Assembly (NCBI GenBank): GCA_002748835.1 | Contig: PDTL01000029.1 | Coordinates: 1-44,217 of the forward strand | DNA from: Deltaproteobacteria bacterium | Lineage (GTDB): Bacteria > Desulfobacterota > Desulfobacteria > Desulfobacterales > GCA-2748835 | Length of the DNA stretch: 44,217 nt | Direction of reading: 5' to 3' | In this document: piece after piece, positions 35,798 through 44,023 of the stretch | Layout of the letters: every line of letters starts with the position of its first letter | How positions within the stretch are numbered: the first letter of the stretch is position 1 | Made by a program: the position numbers and the translations under genes | The notes under the pieces: generated by a model | The model's database searches: none | Told to the model about the DNA's origin: nothing | Seen by the model: the letters and a program-made list of their open reading frames with translations, nothing else

Positions 35798-36490
35798 ATG
35801 CTGGTAAAAAAATGGATGAGCAGACAGATTATCTCGGTATCCCCGAAAGACGCCATGCAGGATGCGATTCGCACCCTGAAGGAACACAATATCCACCTCC
35901 TCCCGGTACTGGAAAACGACACGCTTGTGGGCATCATCAGCGACGGTGACCTGAAAAAAGCCTCGCCCTCGGATGCCACGTCCCTGGATATTCACGAACT
36001 GGTCTACCTGACCTCGAAAATCCGAATTCGGGATCTGATGACCCAAACCGTCTTTACCGTGCCCAGTGATGCCACCATCGAAGAAGCAGCCCAGATTCTT
36101 CTAAATAAAAAGATTCACGGACTTCCGGTCTTGGACGCAGCCAACCGGGTCGTCGGCGTTATCACGCGAAGCGACATCTTCCGCGTGCTGATTACCATTA
36201 CGGCCGAAGGAAAACGGGGCATCCAGTTAGCTATCCGTCTACCGGACATTCCCGGTCCCCTCAAGGAAATCCGCCAGATTGTCCGGGACTTTGACGCCCG
36301 TATCGCGAGTATCTTAAGTTCCACCGAAGGGGTGGCAGACGATTTTATCAATGTTTATTTACGGATTTACCAGCTCGACAGATCCCGGCTGGAGGAGATG
36401 CTGGAGGCCATCAAACCCATCGGTACCCTGCTTTACATGGTCGACCACCGGGACGACAAGCGGACCATCTACGAAACCGGCATCGCCTGA
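35798..36490 (+). CDS. CBS-pair and ACT domain protein (AcuB-like)
   Basis: A 230-residue cytoplasmic protein. Two CBS domains lie at about 1-60 (VKKWMSRQIISVSPKDAMQD, HLLPVLENDTLVGIISDGDL) and 70-128 (IRDLMTQTVFTVPSDATIEE, HGLPVLDAANRVVGVITRSD). An ACT-like domain lies at about 145-215 (LAIRLPDIPGPLKEIRQIV). CBS pairs bind adenosyl nucleotides and ACT domains small ligands, so a sensor role is likely. AGAAGGAG precedes ATG 35798; the longer frame upstream lacks a site. A terminator follows inside the 3' end of the facing channel gene. Confidence 0.9.
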   Translation: MLVKKWMSRQIISVSPKDAMQDAIRTLKEHNIHLLPVLENDTLVGIISDGDLKKASPSDATSLDIHELVYLTSKIRIRDLMTQTVFTVPSDATIEEAAQILLNKKIHGLPVLDAANRVVGVITRSDIFRVLITITAEGKRGIQLAIRLPDIPGPLKEIRQIVRDFDARIASILSSTEGVADDFINVYLRIYQLDRSRLEEMLEAIKPIGTLLYMVDHRDDKRTIYETGIA

Positions 36491-36506
36491 TTTGTCCCCG
36501 GGTTTT

Positions 36507-37631
36507 CTACACGGCAGCCCCACCCGGAGCGGGGGGGCTGCCGTCTTTACTTTTCAGCACCATTTCCAGCCGCTGCAGATTCTCCATGGATCCCACGGCA
36601 ATCACCGTGTCTCCGGCCCTGAGCCGGGTCTCGAACGACGGGTTGAAATGCATGCTCCCGTCCATTTTCTTTAATGCAATGATGATCAGGTTGTACTGCT
36701 GACGGATGCCCGAGTCCTTGAGCATCACGTTCACCAGGGAAGAATTTTTTCCCACAGGGAATTCATCCATCTGAATGTCCGTATGGGAACGTGCCAGCGC
36801 CAGATCAAGGAAGCTCTTGATGGTGGGCCGCATGAGTCCCATGGACATTTGCAGGGCCCCCACCTCGTACGGAGACTCCACTTTATCGGCACCGGCGGCG
36901 ATCAGCTTGACCTTGGCGCTCTCCGATCCGGCACGGGCCATGATGAAAATCACCGCACTCAGCTGACGGGCGGTGAGTACAAGAAACACATTGTCCGTAT
37001 CTGTGGCCAGCGCCGCGATCAGATACCGCGCCCGTTCGATCCCCGCTTTTCTCAGGATCCCTTCATCCGATGCGTCACCGGACAGGTACAACCGTTTATC
37101 CTGCTCCATCACCGGTATCAGTTCCGGGTTCTTCTCAACCACCACCATGGCCTGCCCGTGCTCTTCCAGATAGCGGCAGACCACCTGGCCGATCCGGCCA
37201 TAGCCGCAGACAATGCAGTGTTCCCCCATCCTGGCGATTTTCTTGTCCAAGTTCCGTCTCCCCAGTATTTCCCGAATCCGTCCCTCCACCATGAACTGGA
37301 CGGCTGTCCCGGCCACATAGACCACTGCCCCCCAGCCCACGATGATCAGAAAAATGGTGAACACCCGGCCGGCGGTGCTGACCTGATGCACTTCACCAAA
37401 CCCGACGGTGGTCAGGGTGATGATGGTCATGTAAACGGCATCAAGCACGCCCCAGCCTTCAAGGAAAACGTACCCGATCGTGCCCGTAGCCACCACCACC
37501 AGTGTAAATATAATGCCGACACTAAGATGTTTAACTGAATCCACGCAAATCAATCCATTCAGGCGCGCATAAGGGTGTTCAGGGACTGTGCATCGCAGGC
37601 TGTCTGCGGATACCCCGGCATTTTTTGCCAT
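36507..37631 (-). CDS. Two-helix K+ channel with RCK (TrkA-N/TrkA-C) domain
   Basis: A 374-residue channel subunit. Membrane helices lie at about 37-57 and 90-112, with the selectivity filter TVGFGE (75-80) between them. GEHCIVCGYGRIGQ opens the Rossmann-type RCK domain, with the glycine-rich nucleotide loop, and a TrkA-C domain closes the protein (about 290-365). It resembles MthK/Kch channels gated by nucleotide or cation. The ATG has no convincing ribosome binding site, so a start nearer the first helix is possible. Its last ~30 bases form a terminator stem for the converging CBS gene. Confidence 0.92.
   Translation of the reverse strand: MAKNAGVSADSLRCTVPEHPYARLNGLICVDSVKHLSVGIIFTLVVVATGTIGYVFLEGWGVLDAVYMTIITLTTVGFGEVHQVSTAGRVFTIFLIIVGWGAVVYVAGTAVQFMVEGRIREILGRRNLDKKIARMGEHCIVCGYGRIGQVVCRYLEEHGQAMVVVEKNPELIPVMEQDKRLYLSGDASDEGILRKAGIERARYLIAALATDTDNVFLVLTARQLSAVIFIMARAGSESAKVKLIAAGADKVESPYEVGALQMSMGLMRPTIKSFLDLALARSHTDIQMDEFPVGKNSSLVNVMLKDSGIRQQYNLIIIALKKMDGSMHFNPSFETRLRAGDTVIAVGSMENLQRLEMVLKSKDGSPPAPGGAAV
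36512..36543 (+). terminator. Terminator of the CBS-ACT gene
   Basis: CGGCAGCCCC (36512-36521) pairs with GGGGCTGCCG (36534-36543); CCC and GGG extend the stem after one bulged A, leaving a short loop. A T-rich stretch (TCTTTACTTTTC) follows. It begins 22 bases after the plus-strand stop and overlaps the end of the channel coding sequence on the other strand, whose C-terminus (PPAPGGAAV) is encoded by the stem. Confidence 0.75.
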
Positions 37632-37733
37632 TATGGATTATTGGCTTGAAAAATCAAGAAGATTCCTCTAACTGTAAAAGACTTCGCATGGTGCGATTGA
37701 TTTTATCTTAACTACCGGGTGTATAGACGATTG

Positions 37734-38396
37734 ATGATTGACAAGGAAACCGCTAAGTACGAGCGCCTGCGTCTGGCCATGGTCAAAAAACAGTTGGAGG
37801 GGCGCGGTATCCGTGATCCGCGGGTGCTCGACGCGATGCGCCAGGTCCCCCGGCATCTGTTTGTGAGTGAAGCGCTTCAGGACCAAACCTACGGGGATTA
37901 TCCCCTGCCCATCGGTGAAGGCCAAACCATCTCACAGCCACATATTGTTGCTGAAATGACCCAGTCGCTGAAACTTCACAGCGACGACCGGGTGCTTGAA
38001 CTGGGTACCGGTTCCGGCTATCAGGCGGCCATTCTCTCCCGGATTGTGGCCAAGGTCTATACCATTGAGCGCATCCGTTCCCTGTTTCAGAATGCAAGAC
38101 GCCTGTTTGACCGGCTCCAGTACCACAATATCGTGACCCGGTATTCGGATGGGACCTCGGGCTGGAAAGAAGAAGCCCCCTTTGACGCCATCATGGTCAC
38201 GGCCGGTGCCCGGGAAATCCCTGCCCCTATCATCGACCAGCTGGCCATGGGTGGACGGCTGGTGGCACCGGTGGGCGGACGCCACGCCCAGGAGCTCCTT
38301 GTGCTGACCAAAACCCCGGATGGCGTTCAGATCGAAAATCTGGGCGGATGCCGGTTTGTCAAACTCATCGGCGAACATGGGGGCTGGCGTGAATAA
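37734..38396 (+). CDS. pcm: Protein-L-isoaspartate O-methyltransferase
   Basis: A 220-residue SAM methyltransferase. QTISQPHIVAEMTQSL is the substrate-binding family signature, and VLELGTGSGYQAAIL is motif I. It repairs isoaspartyl residues in aged proteins. ATG 37734 starts MIDKETAKYERLRLAMV; a GTG at 37719 is also in frame. The ribosome binding site is weak for either. It is divergent from the channel gene and runs into the YqaA-type gene. Confidence 0.95.
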   Translation: MIDKETAKYERLRLAMVKKQLEGRGIRDPRVLDAMRQVPRHLFVSEALQDQTYGDYPLPIGEGQTISQPHIVAEMTQSLKLHSDDRVLELGTGSGYQAAILSRIVAKVYTIERIRSLFQNARRLFDRLQYHNIVTRYSDGTSGWKEEAPFDAIMVTAGAREIPAPIIDQLAMGGRLVAPVGGRHAQELLVLTKTPDGVQIENLGGCRFVKLIGEHGGWRE

Positions 38397-38425
38397 GGCT
38401 GCCACCTGCTGGAGATAAATATTCC

Positions 38426-39007
38426 ATGATCCGATCCCTGTATGACTGGATCCTGAAATGGGCAGAAACCCCGTATGGTGCCTGGGCGCTGTTTATCCTG
38501 GCCCTGTGCGAGGCCTCGTTTTTCCCCATTCCGCCGGACCTGCTGCTCATTGCGCTCGCCATTGCCGTACCTGCGCGGGCCTTTCACTATGCTGCCATCT
38601 GCACAGCCGGCTCCGTGATTGGCGGGTGTATTGGCTATCTTATCGGCTGGCAGTTCATGGCGCTGATCGGCACCAGGATTGTGGCGTTCTACGGGTTCGA
38701 GGCCAGGCTTGATTATGTACGGGATCTGTATGCAGCCTATGACGCCTGGGTGGTCTTTGTGGCCGGTTTTACCCCAATCCCGTACAAGGTGGTCACCGTG
38801 GCATCCGGGCTGTTTTCCATCCATTTTGGTGTATTTGTAGCCGCCTCATTCGTGTCCCGGGCTGCGCGATTCTTTCTGGTGGGCGGACTGATCTATCTGT
38901 GCGGTTCCCGGATTCACGTTTTTATCGACCGATATTTCAACTCACTGGTTACCGCGTTTACCGTGCTTCTCATTGCCGGATTCGCGGCGGTCAAACTCCT
39001 TTTCTAG
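38426..39007 (+). CDS. YqaA/DedA-type membrane protein (VTT domain)
   Basis: A 193-residue protein with four to five helices of the SNARE-associated/DedA superfamily. FILALCEASFFPIPPDLLLI holds the re-entrant Pro-rich segment and FVAGFTPIPYKVVTVASGL the second, both typical of YqaA proteins. DedA relatives flip or traffic lipid carriers such as undecaprenyl phosphate; whether this one does is unknown. It follows pcm by 29 bases on the same strand. Confidence 0.9.
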   Translation: MIRSLYDWILKWAETPYGAWALFILALCEASFFPIPPDLLLIALAIAVPARAFHYAAICTAGSVIGGCIGYLIGWQFMALIGTRIVAFYGFEARLDYVRDLYAAYDAWVVFVAGFTPIPYKVVTVASGLFSIHFGVFVAASFVSRAARFFLVGGLIYLCGSRIHVFIDRYFNSLVTAFTVLLIAGFAAVKLLF

Positions 39008-39047
39008 GGAGTTTGCCTATTCCGATAACATGACAACGCGTCAGGGT

Positions 39048-39941
39048 CTATTCAAACGGTGTGAGGCATTCATACCCGTCTTCCGTGACCACGATGGTCT
39101 GCTCGAACTGGGCAGACAGAGAGCCATCTGCCGTGATGGCGGTCCAGTCATCGTCTAGAATCACCAGTTCCTTGCCCCCCAGGTTGAGCATGGGCTCCAC
39201 CGTAAAGACCATCCCCGGCACCAGGGGAACCCCGGTTCCCCGTTTCCCGAAATGGAGCACCTGGGGCGGCTCATGAAAATCAAGCCCGACCCCGTGACCC
39301 ACAAACTCCCGAACCACCGAGCATCCAGCGGCTTCTGCATGCTTCTGGATGGCCCAGCCGATATCGCCCAGCCGGTTTCCGGGTTTGATCATGGCCATGC
39401 CGGCATCGAAACTCTCTAAGGTCACGCGTACAAGTTTCTCCGCATCCGGACCGGGTGTACCGGCAAAAAACGTCCGGTTAGAGTCTGCATAAAACCCGTT
39501 TAAAATCGAGGTCACATCCACATTCACGATATCCCCGTCCTCGATCACCCGGGGACCGGGGATGCCGTGACAGATCACCTCGTTCACCGACACGCAGGTA
39601 CTTTTGGGAAATCCCCGGTAATTCAACGGTGCCGGGATCGCGCCGTGTTCCACAGTATAGGTATGAACCAGGGTATTGATCTCATCCGTGGTCATGCCCG
39701 GCCGAATATGTTCCGCCACCCTGTTCAGGGTATCGGTCACCAGGCGGCCGGCTTTCCGAATACCGGCGATTTCTTCTTTTGTCTTGAGCCGGATCTGGTA
39801 TTTTCGGTAGTAAAGGGTCTTCAGGCGGCCCAGCTCATCTCTAGCCGACGCCTCCCTTGCCATGCAGCATCTTTTGTATTTGCGTCCACTTCCGCAGGGA
39901 CAGGGCGCGTTCCGGCCGATCTGTGTTTTTTCTTTTTTCAC
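39048..39941 (-). CDS. map: Methionine aminopeptidase type I with N-terminal SEC-C zinc motif
   Basis: A 297-residue enzyme. GTG 39941 is chosen because AAAGGGAAC precedes it and the upstream frame gives no family match. An N-terminal SEC-C motif (APCPCGSGRKYKRCC) binds zinc and is known from SecA and from some MetAPs as a ribosome-docking element. The catalytic part has the five metal ligands: two Asp around VNVDVTSILNGFYADSN, His in GHGVGLDFHEPP, Glu in VFTVEPM and Glu in FEQTIVV. It removes initiator methionine. It converges with the YqaA-type gene. Confidence 0.95.
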   Translation of the reverse strand: MKKEKTQIGRNAPCPCGSGRKYKRCCMAREASARDELGRLKTLYYRKYQIRLKTKEEIAGIRKAGRLVTDTLNRVAEHIRPGMTTDEINTLVHTYTVEHGAIPAPLNYRGFPKSTCVSVNEVICHGIPGPRVIEDGDIVNVDVTSILNGFYADSNRTFFAGTPGPDAEKLVRVTLESFDAGMAMIKPGNRLGDIGWAIQKHAEAAGCSVVREFVGHGVGLDFHEPPQVLHFGKRGTGVPLVPGMVFTVEPMLNLGGKELVILDDDWTAITADGSLSAQFEQTIVVTEDGYECLTPFE

Positions 39942-40070
39942 GTGTGTTCCCTTTCCCCTTCTCCGCATCGCGTACAGGGGGCCTAGCGTGCGCTCCCGGC
40001 ATCCCTTCCAACACACCAAAACAGGATTACTATAATCGGCAGGATCGACCCTGTCAATCACCCATGCAGC

Positions 40071-41795
40071 TCAGGCCGCATCCGCCCGAAAGAGCGGAAC
40101 CACTTGAAATGCATCCACATCGACCAGGCCATGATCGGTAATCTTGAGCTCGGGAATCACGGCAAGGGCCAGAAATCCCAAGGTCATGAACGGGTCAGGC
40201 AGGGGAGATCCCAAGGACGCAGCCACGTCCAGCACCGCATCCAGCGACGCACGTACCGTCTCTACCGGTTCCGTTGACATGAGTCCGGCAATGCGCAGGG
40301 GCACAGTCGCGGCCACAGCCGTGCCCTTGACGGCAGCATAGCCGCCGCCCATGTCGATAACCGCCCGGACCGCAGTTTCCATGGCCGCATCTGAATCCCC
40401 GACCACAATAATGTTGTGCGCGTCATGTCCCACACTCGAGGCCAGGGCCCCGTTCCGGATGCCCATGCCGTTTACCAGGCCTTTTCCCACCCGGCCAGAG
40501 CCGGTATGCCGTTCCAGTACCGCGATTTTCAGAATATCCCGGTCAGGTTCGGCGAGAATCATCCCGTTTTCCGTCCGGGGAACCATCCACAGGGTTTCGG
40601 TAAAGACCTGGGATGGTGTCACGCGGATCACCCGGGCTTCGCCTGCCTGAGCTGGCATGGAAAAGTCAATGGAACCCGGTTTCACGTTCATGGTGTTTGC
40701 CGGTTCCGGCGGTTTGGGCAGCCGGACATCGGAAAGTAGTTTCCCGTTTTCGGCAACGCATCTGCCGCCCGCATACACCGCCGCCACCTCAACAGTTTCA
40801 AGGTCTGAGAGTACCAGAAAATCCGCCCGCCGGCCCGGGGCAATGGCGCCGTGATGATCCAGCCGAAACCAGGTGGCCGGCACCAGGGTGGCCATGCGGA
40901 CCGCGGTCACCGGATCAATGCCCAGCCGGATGGCTTTCCGCACCACCGCATCCACATGCCCCTCGTCCAGGAGGTCATGGGGATGACGGTCGTCCGTGCA
41001 CCACATCATCCGGTGCCAGGTATCGGCGGTGATGGCTGGCGCAATGGCTTCCAGATTCCGGGCGCAGGTTCCTTCGCGGACCATGATATGCATGCCGCCA
41101 GACAGCTTTTCCAGGGCTTCTGCTGCGGTCAAACATTCATGATCACTGCCGATGCCGGGAAACAGGTACGCATTGAGCGGCAGACCGGACAGGCCGGGTG
41201 CATGACCGTCCATGGGTTTTCCCGCTGTCCGGGCTGCGGCCAGTTTGGCGGCCACGCCCGGGTCACCGTACATGACACCGGGAAAATTCATCATCTCTGC
41301 CAGTCCCACGATTCGCGGATGCGAAAAATAAGGCGCAAGGTCGTCTGCGGTCAGGGGGCTGCCGACGGTCTCCATATGGGTGGCCGGCACGCAGGAAGGC
41401 AGGGTGAAATAAACTTCCATGGGCTGATCGTTGGCTGAAGTCAGCATGTAGTCGATGCCGGCGGTCCCGAGCACATTGGCGATCTCATGGGGATCTGCCA
41501 CCACTGCGGTGGTGCCCCGGGGCAGGATGGCCCGGACAAATTCAGACACGCTGGTCATGGAACTTTCAATATGCACATGGGCGTCGATGAATCCAGGAAC
41601 CACGATGGCCCCGCCCACGTCACAGACGGTATTTCCGTCATAATCGCCCAGACCGGCAATCCGGCCATGGGTCACGGCAAGGGACGTATCCATCATTTTT
41701 CCCGAAAACACATCCAGAACCCGGGCGTTTTTGATCACCAGATCCGCAGGCGCGTCTCCCCGGGCCACGGCGAGCATGGTTTCGGTAATTGTCAT
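40071..41795 (-). CDS. ade: Adenine deaminase
   Basis: A 574-residue amidohydrolase of the Ade family, hydrolysing adenine to hypoxanthine for purine salvage. PGFIDAHVHIESSM carries the HxH metal pair; VADPHEIANVLG, the WCTDDRHPHDLLDEGHVD block and the C-terminal NIIVVGDSDAAME region are family-specific. AAGGAGATACCCAC precedes the ATG. It lies 129 bases upstream of map on the same strand; the two may or may not share a transcript. Confidence 0.95.
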   Translation of the reverse strand: MTITETMLAVARGDAPADLVIKNARVLDVFSGKMMDTSLAVTHGRIAGLGDYDGNTVCDVGGAIVVPGFIDAHVHIESSMTSVSEFVRAILPRGTTAVVADPHEIANVLGTAGIDYMLTSANDQPMEVYFTLPSCVPATHMETVGSPLTADDLAPYFSHPRIVGLAEMMNFPGVMYGDPGVAAKLAAARTAGKPMDGHAPGLSGLPLNAYLFPGIGSDHECLTAAEALEKLSGGMHIMVREGTCARNLEAIAPAITADTWHRMMWCTDDRHPHDLLDEGHVDAVVRKAIRLGIDPVTAVRMATLVPATWFRLDHHGAIAPGRRADFLVLSDLETVEVAAVYAGGRCVAENGKLLSDVRLPKPPEPANTMNVKPGSIDFSMPAQAGEARVIRVTPSQVFTETLWMVPRTENGMILAEPDRDILKIAVLERHTGSGRVGKGLVNGMGIRNGALASSVGHDAHNIIVVGDSDAAMETAVRAVIDMGGGYAAVKGTAVAATVPLRIAGLMSTEPVETVRASLDAVLDVAASLGSPLPDPFMTLGFLALAVIPELKITDHGLVDVDAFQVVPLFRADAA

Positions 41796-42218
41796 GTGGG
41801 TATCTCCTTTATCTCGGTTTTCGCTTGTTCCAAACAGAAATTTATAAATTAGAAAAATGCCAAAAAACTCTCACGAATGTCCAAATAAAACCGGTCGGAT
41901 TTGCTCCGATCCTAGGCCGACATTTTGGCCGGTCTAAAAACGGATATAATCTTGAGCTCATCTATCTGCATCGGAACAAATTGAGGCCTATCTGTTTCTT
42001 TTCAAAATCGCTATTATCAAGTCGTCGTATGATCGAACGAACCTCCCGAAAAAATATCGAAAAACGGGATAAAGGTCTGGATGACTTCATGCCCAAGCAA
42101 AAGGACAACCTCACACCCAAAGCCGAATATCTTCTACAAAAGTTCGAGCACATGGCCAGCGGCACTGCCCCCTTTCCCGATGGAAACGCGTTTTCAAAAA
42201 GCGAAAACAAAGCTCTAT
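41796..42218. other. Non-coding or doubtful region right of ade
   Basis: The base composition falls to AT-rich here. AATTTATAAATT at 41839-41850 is a 12-base palindrome upstream of ade. One plus-strand frame is open through 42316, with an internal ATG at 42029 and a Lys-rich reading (TSRKNIEKRDKGLDDFMPKQ). It has no ribosome binding site, no recognised family, and runs across the end of the opposite-strand gene, so it is not called as a gene. Confidence 0.4.
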
Positions 42219-43589
42219 TTAATAAGGGTTGTCTTCGTCATAATATGGGCCGTTTAGGTCCCAGGGGTACGTGTCAAGTAGCGGTAAATACGGGCCGTGC
42301 AATTTGGTTAGAATAGGCGCTTTTTGAGTTACAGCAAAGCTAGCCAAATGATCGGATGTATAGATATCCACAAAACGAATGATTGCCGCTCTATCATTCG
42401 TGGAGGTGTTTGTATCAAAAGAAAATACTAACGGAACACTATTCGGGCTGTTGTTGTTGCGTGCTGAAATGCTTCCTTGTTCGATACTTGGGTGAATCCA
42501 GTTAGGGAGTGTGTTTTGATCAATTTTCCAGTTTATTGTGCTATAGAAGGCATTGTTTAGAGAAACTGTATGTGTACCTGCATTGTGGCCCCATGTATTT
42601 GGTTTGCTCGGTATAACAAAAAGCTCTGGGGATTGGGCTTTGATACTAATATTTTTAGTTGCCATTTGAATGTTATATCCTCGACTTGAAGCATATCCTT
42701 CAAAAGCTAAAAGTCGGCAGTCGTCCCATTCGACACCTGCAGGCAAATATGCATCAAAATAGCCGTTATTTATCATAATATCAGTAAAATCAATTTGAAA
42801 TGACCTCCAAGCTGGATCATTCGGATTGTCCGGATCGGTCGATATTGGGAGCTGAGAGAGACCTACCTTATCCGCATGAACTAAAAATTGGTATATAGTG
42901 ACTCCTGTTCCGGTTGCTTTTATTCCAGACCAAAAGAAATCATTTGACGCATTATTGTCATAGTCAGCAACTCCGCCGTTAAACAATAGAATTTCAAGAT
43001 CATAAATATCTTCAACAGTTCCGTTTGGCACGCCTACCTGAAAAGCAACGCTGATATAAGCGGTAGTCGCATCAGCGGCACCAATAGCATCAAAATATCT
43101 TGCTTTAGCATCAAATGTAATCTTAGTGTTTTTTATTGATGGATGATAAATAAACGAGGCCCATTGATCTTGATAACGAAAAGCCGTTACTTCTCTAAGT
43201 GTATTTCCTAATATCTCATTATTATTAAGTGCACTACAAATAGCTTCACTGCCGGTGGTATCGAACCAAAAATCCCAACCTGGAGCGAATCCCCTCTGTT
43301 GACATGTCCAATTGCATGTAACAAGGGTCGTGGATGGTAACGATTGATCTATCGGTTTCCAATATGGGTTGCATTGTTGATACCAGGCCAGGCCACTATG
43401 TGTGAGGGGGTTTCCATCTAAATGAGAGTCTGACTCATCATCGGAATAACCGTATAGATTATCTCCAAGAATATGTGCGTAAGCCTTCATGGTGGGACCA
43501 GGATTGTATATAACCGAGATTTCATTAGCATGTCCAATACCTCCTAACACCAGTAACAGGTAAGTAATAACTACAATCTTTTCCATCAT
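42219..43589 (-). CDS. Secreted protein with C-terminal BACON-like domain
   Basis: A 456-residue exported protein. Residues 1-21 are a signal peptide (ends GIGHANE). Residues about 25-310 are a beta-rich, Asn/Asp-rich region of no family I recognise, with four cysteines near 75-120. From about 325 the stretch LFVIPSKPNTWGHNAGTHTV through NWIHPSIEQGS to FVDIYTSDHLASFAVTQKA matches the pattern of BACON/Ig-like modules (W-I near the middle, closing V-T-Q). The tail of about 30 residues is Tyr/Pro-rich (LHGPYLPLLDTYPW). The gene is strongly AT-rich with codon use unlike its neighbours, which suggests transfer. Its start codon (ATG-ATG) has only a weak GAAAGAA site. Function unknown. Confidence 0.72.
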   Translation of the reverse strand: MMEKIVVITYLLLVLGGIGHANEISVIYNPGPTMKAYAHILGDNLYGYSDDESDSHLDGNPLTHSGLAWYQQCNPYWKPIDQSLPSTTLVTCNWTCQQRGFAPGWDFWFDTTGSEAICSALNNNEILGNTLREVTAFRYQDQWASFIYHPSIKNTKITFDAKARYFDAIGAADATTAYISVAFQVGVPNGTVEDIYDLEILLFNGGVADYDNNASNDFFWSGIKATGTGVTIYQFLVHADKVGLSQLPISTDPDNPNDPAWRSFQIDFTDIMINNGYFDAYLPAGVEWDDCRLLAFEGYASSRGYNIQMATKNISIKAQSPELFVIPSKPNTWGHNAGTHTVSLNNAFYSTINWKIDQNTLPNWIHPSIEQGSISARNNNSPNSVPLVFSFDTNTSTNDRAAIIRFVDIYTSDHLASFAVTQKAPILTKLHGPYLPLLDTYPWDLNGPYYDEDNPY

Positions 43590-44023
43590 TTAATATTCTT
43601 TCAATGTCATTAAGTTAAGAGCATATCTACTTTAACTATTTAAATTTGTTTTTAATTTTTTATAGGCATGAGATGCTCGATTCTAACAACTCAACTTTCG
43701 GGATTCGTTGAAAGGAACCGAATATAAAAATAGCTATTTGAATTTATGATATAAAAGTTTGAAGATCCCCTAAGTTTGATATATAATAAATTTCACTAAA
43801 AAAAATAAAATCAAACAATAAGGGCTCACGTGATGCATAACGAAATAGATAAAAAAACACAAGCGAATATTGAATTATAGGCAAAATTGATGATTTTTTC
43901 AGCAAATTTTCTATTGCATCCGCTCTGCATCAATATGGGGTACGAAAACGTCATGGGTCTAGTGTCATGTCATGCTTGAAATGTTAGTATAATATGGTAT
44001 GGTTAATAAAAAGGGAGGAGACC
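43590..44023. other. AT-rich intergenic stretch
   Basis: No intact gene. A plus-strand frame from ATG 43833 to TGA 43979 is interrupted once by TAG at 43878. A TATAAT at 43988-43993 lies in front of the edge remnant but without a well placed -35. GTCAT is repeated around 43950-43975. Otherwise only A/T runs. Confidence 0.4.

Noticed and set aside
41789..42316. 175-codon plus-strand frame right of ade
   Set aside because: No ribosome binding site, no recognised family, and it overlaps both the ade start and the end of the opposite-strand secreted protein gene.
43949..43975. Repeated GTCAT near a TAGTGTCATGTC stretch as an insertion-sequence end
   Set aside because: No matching inverted copy and no transposase were found in the window.
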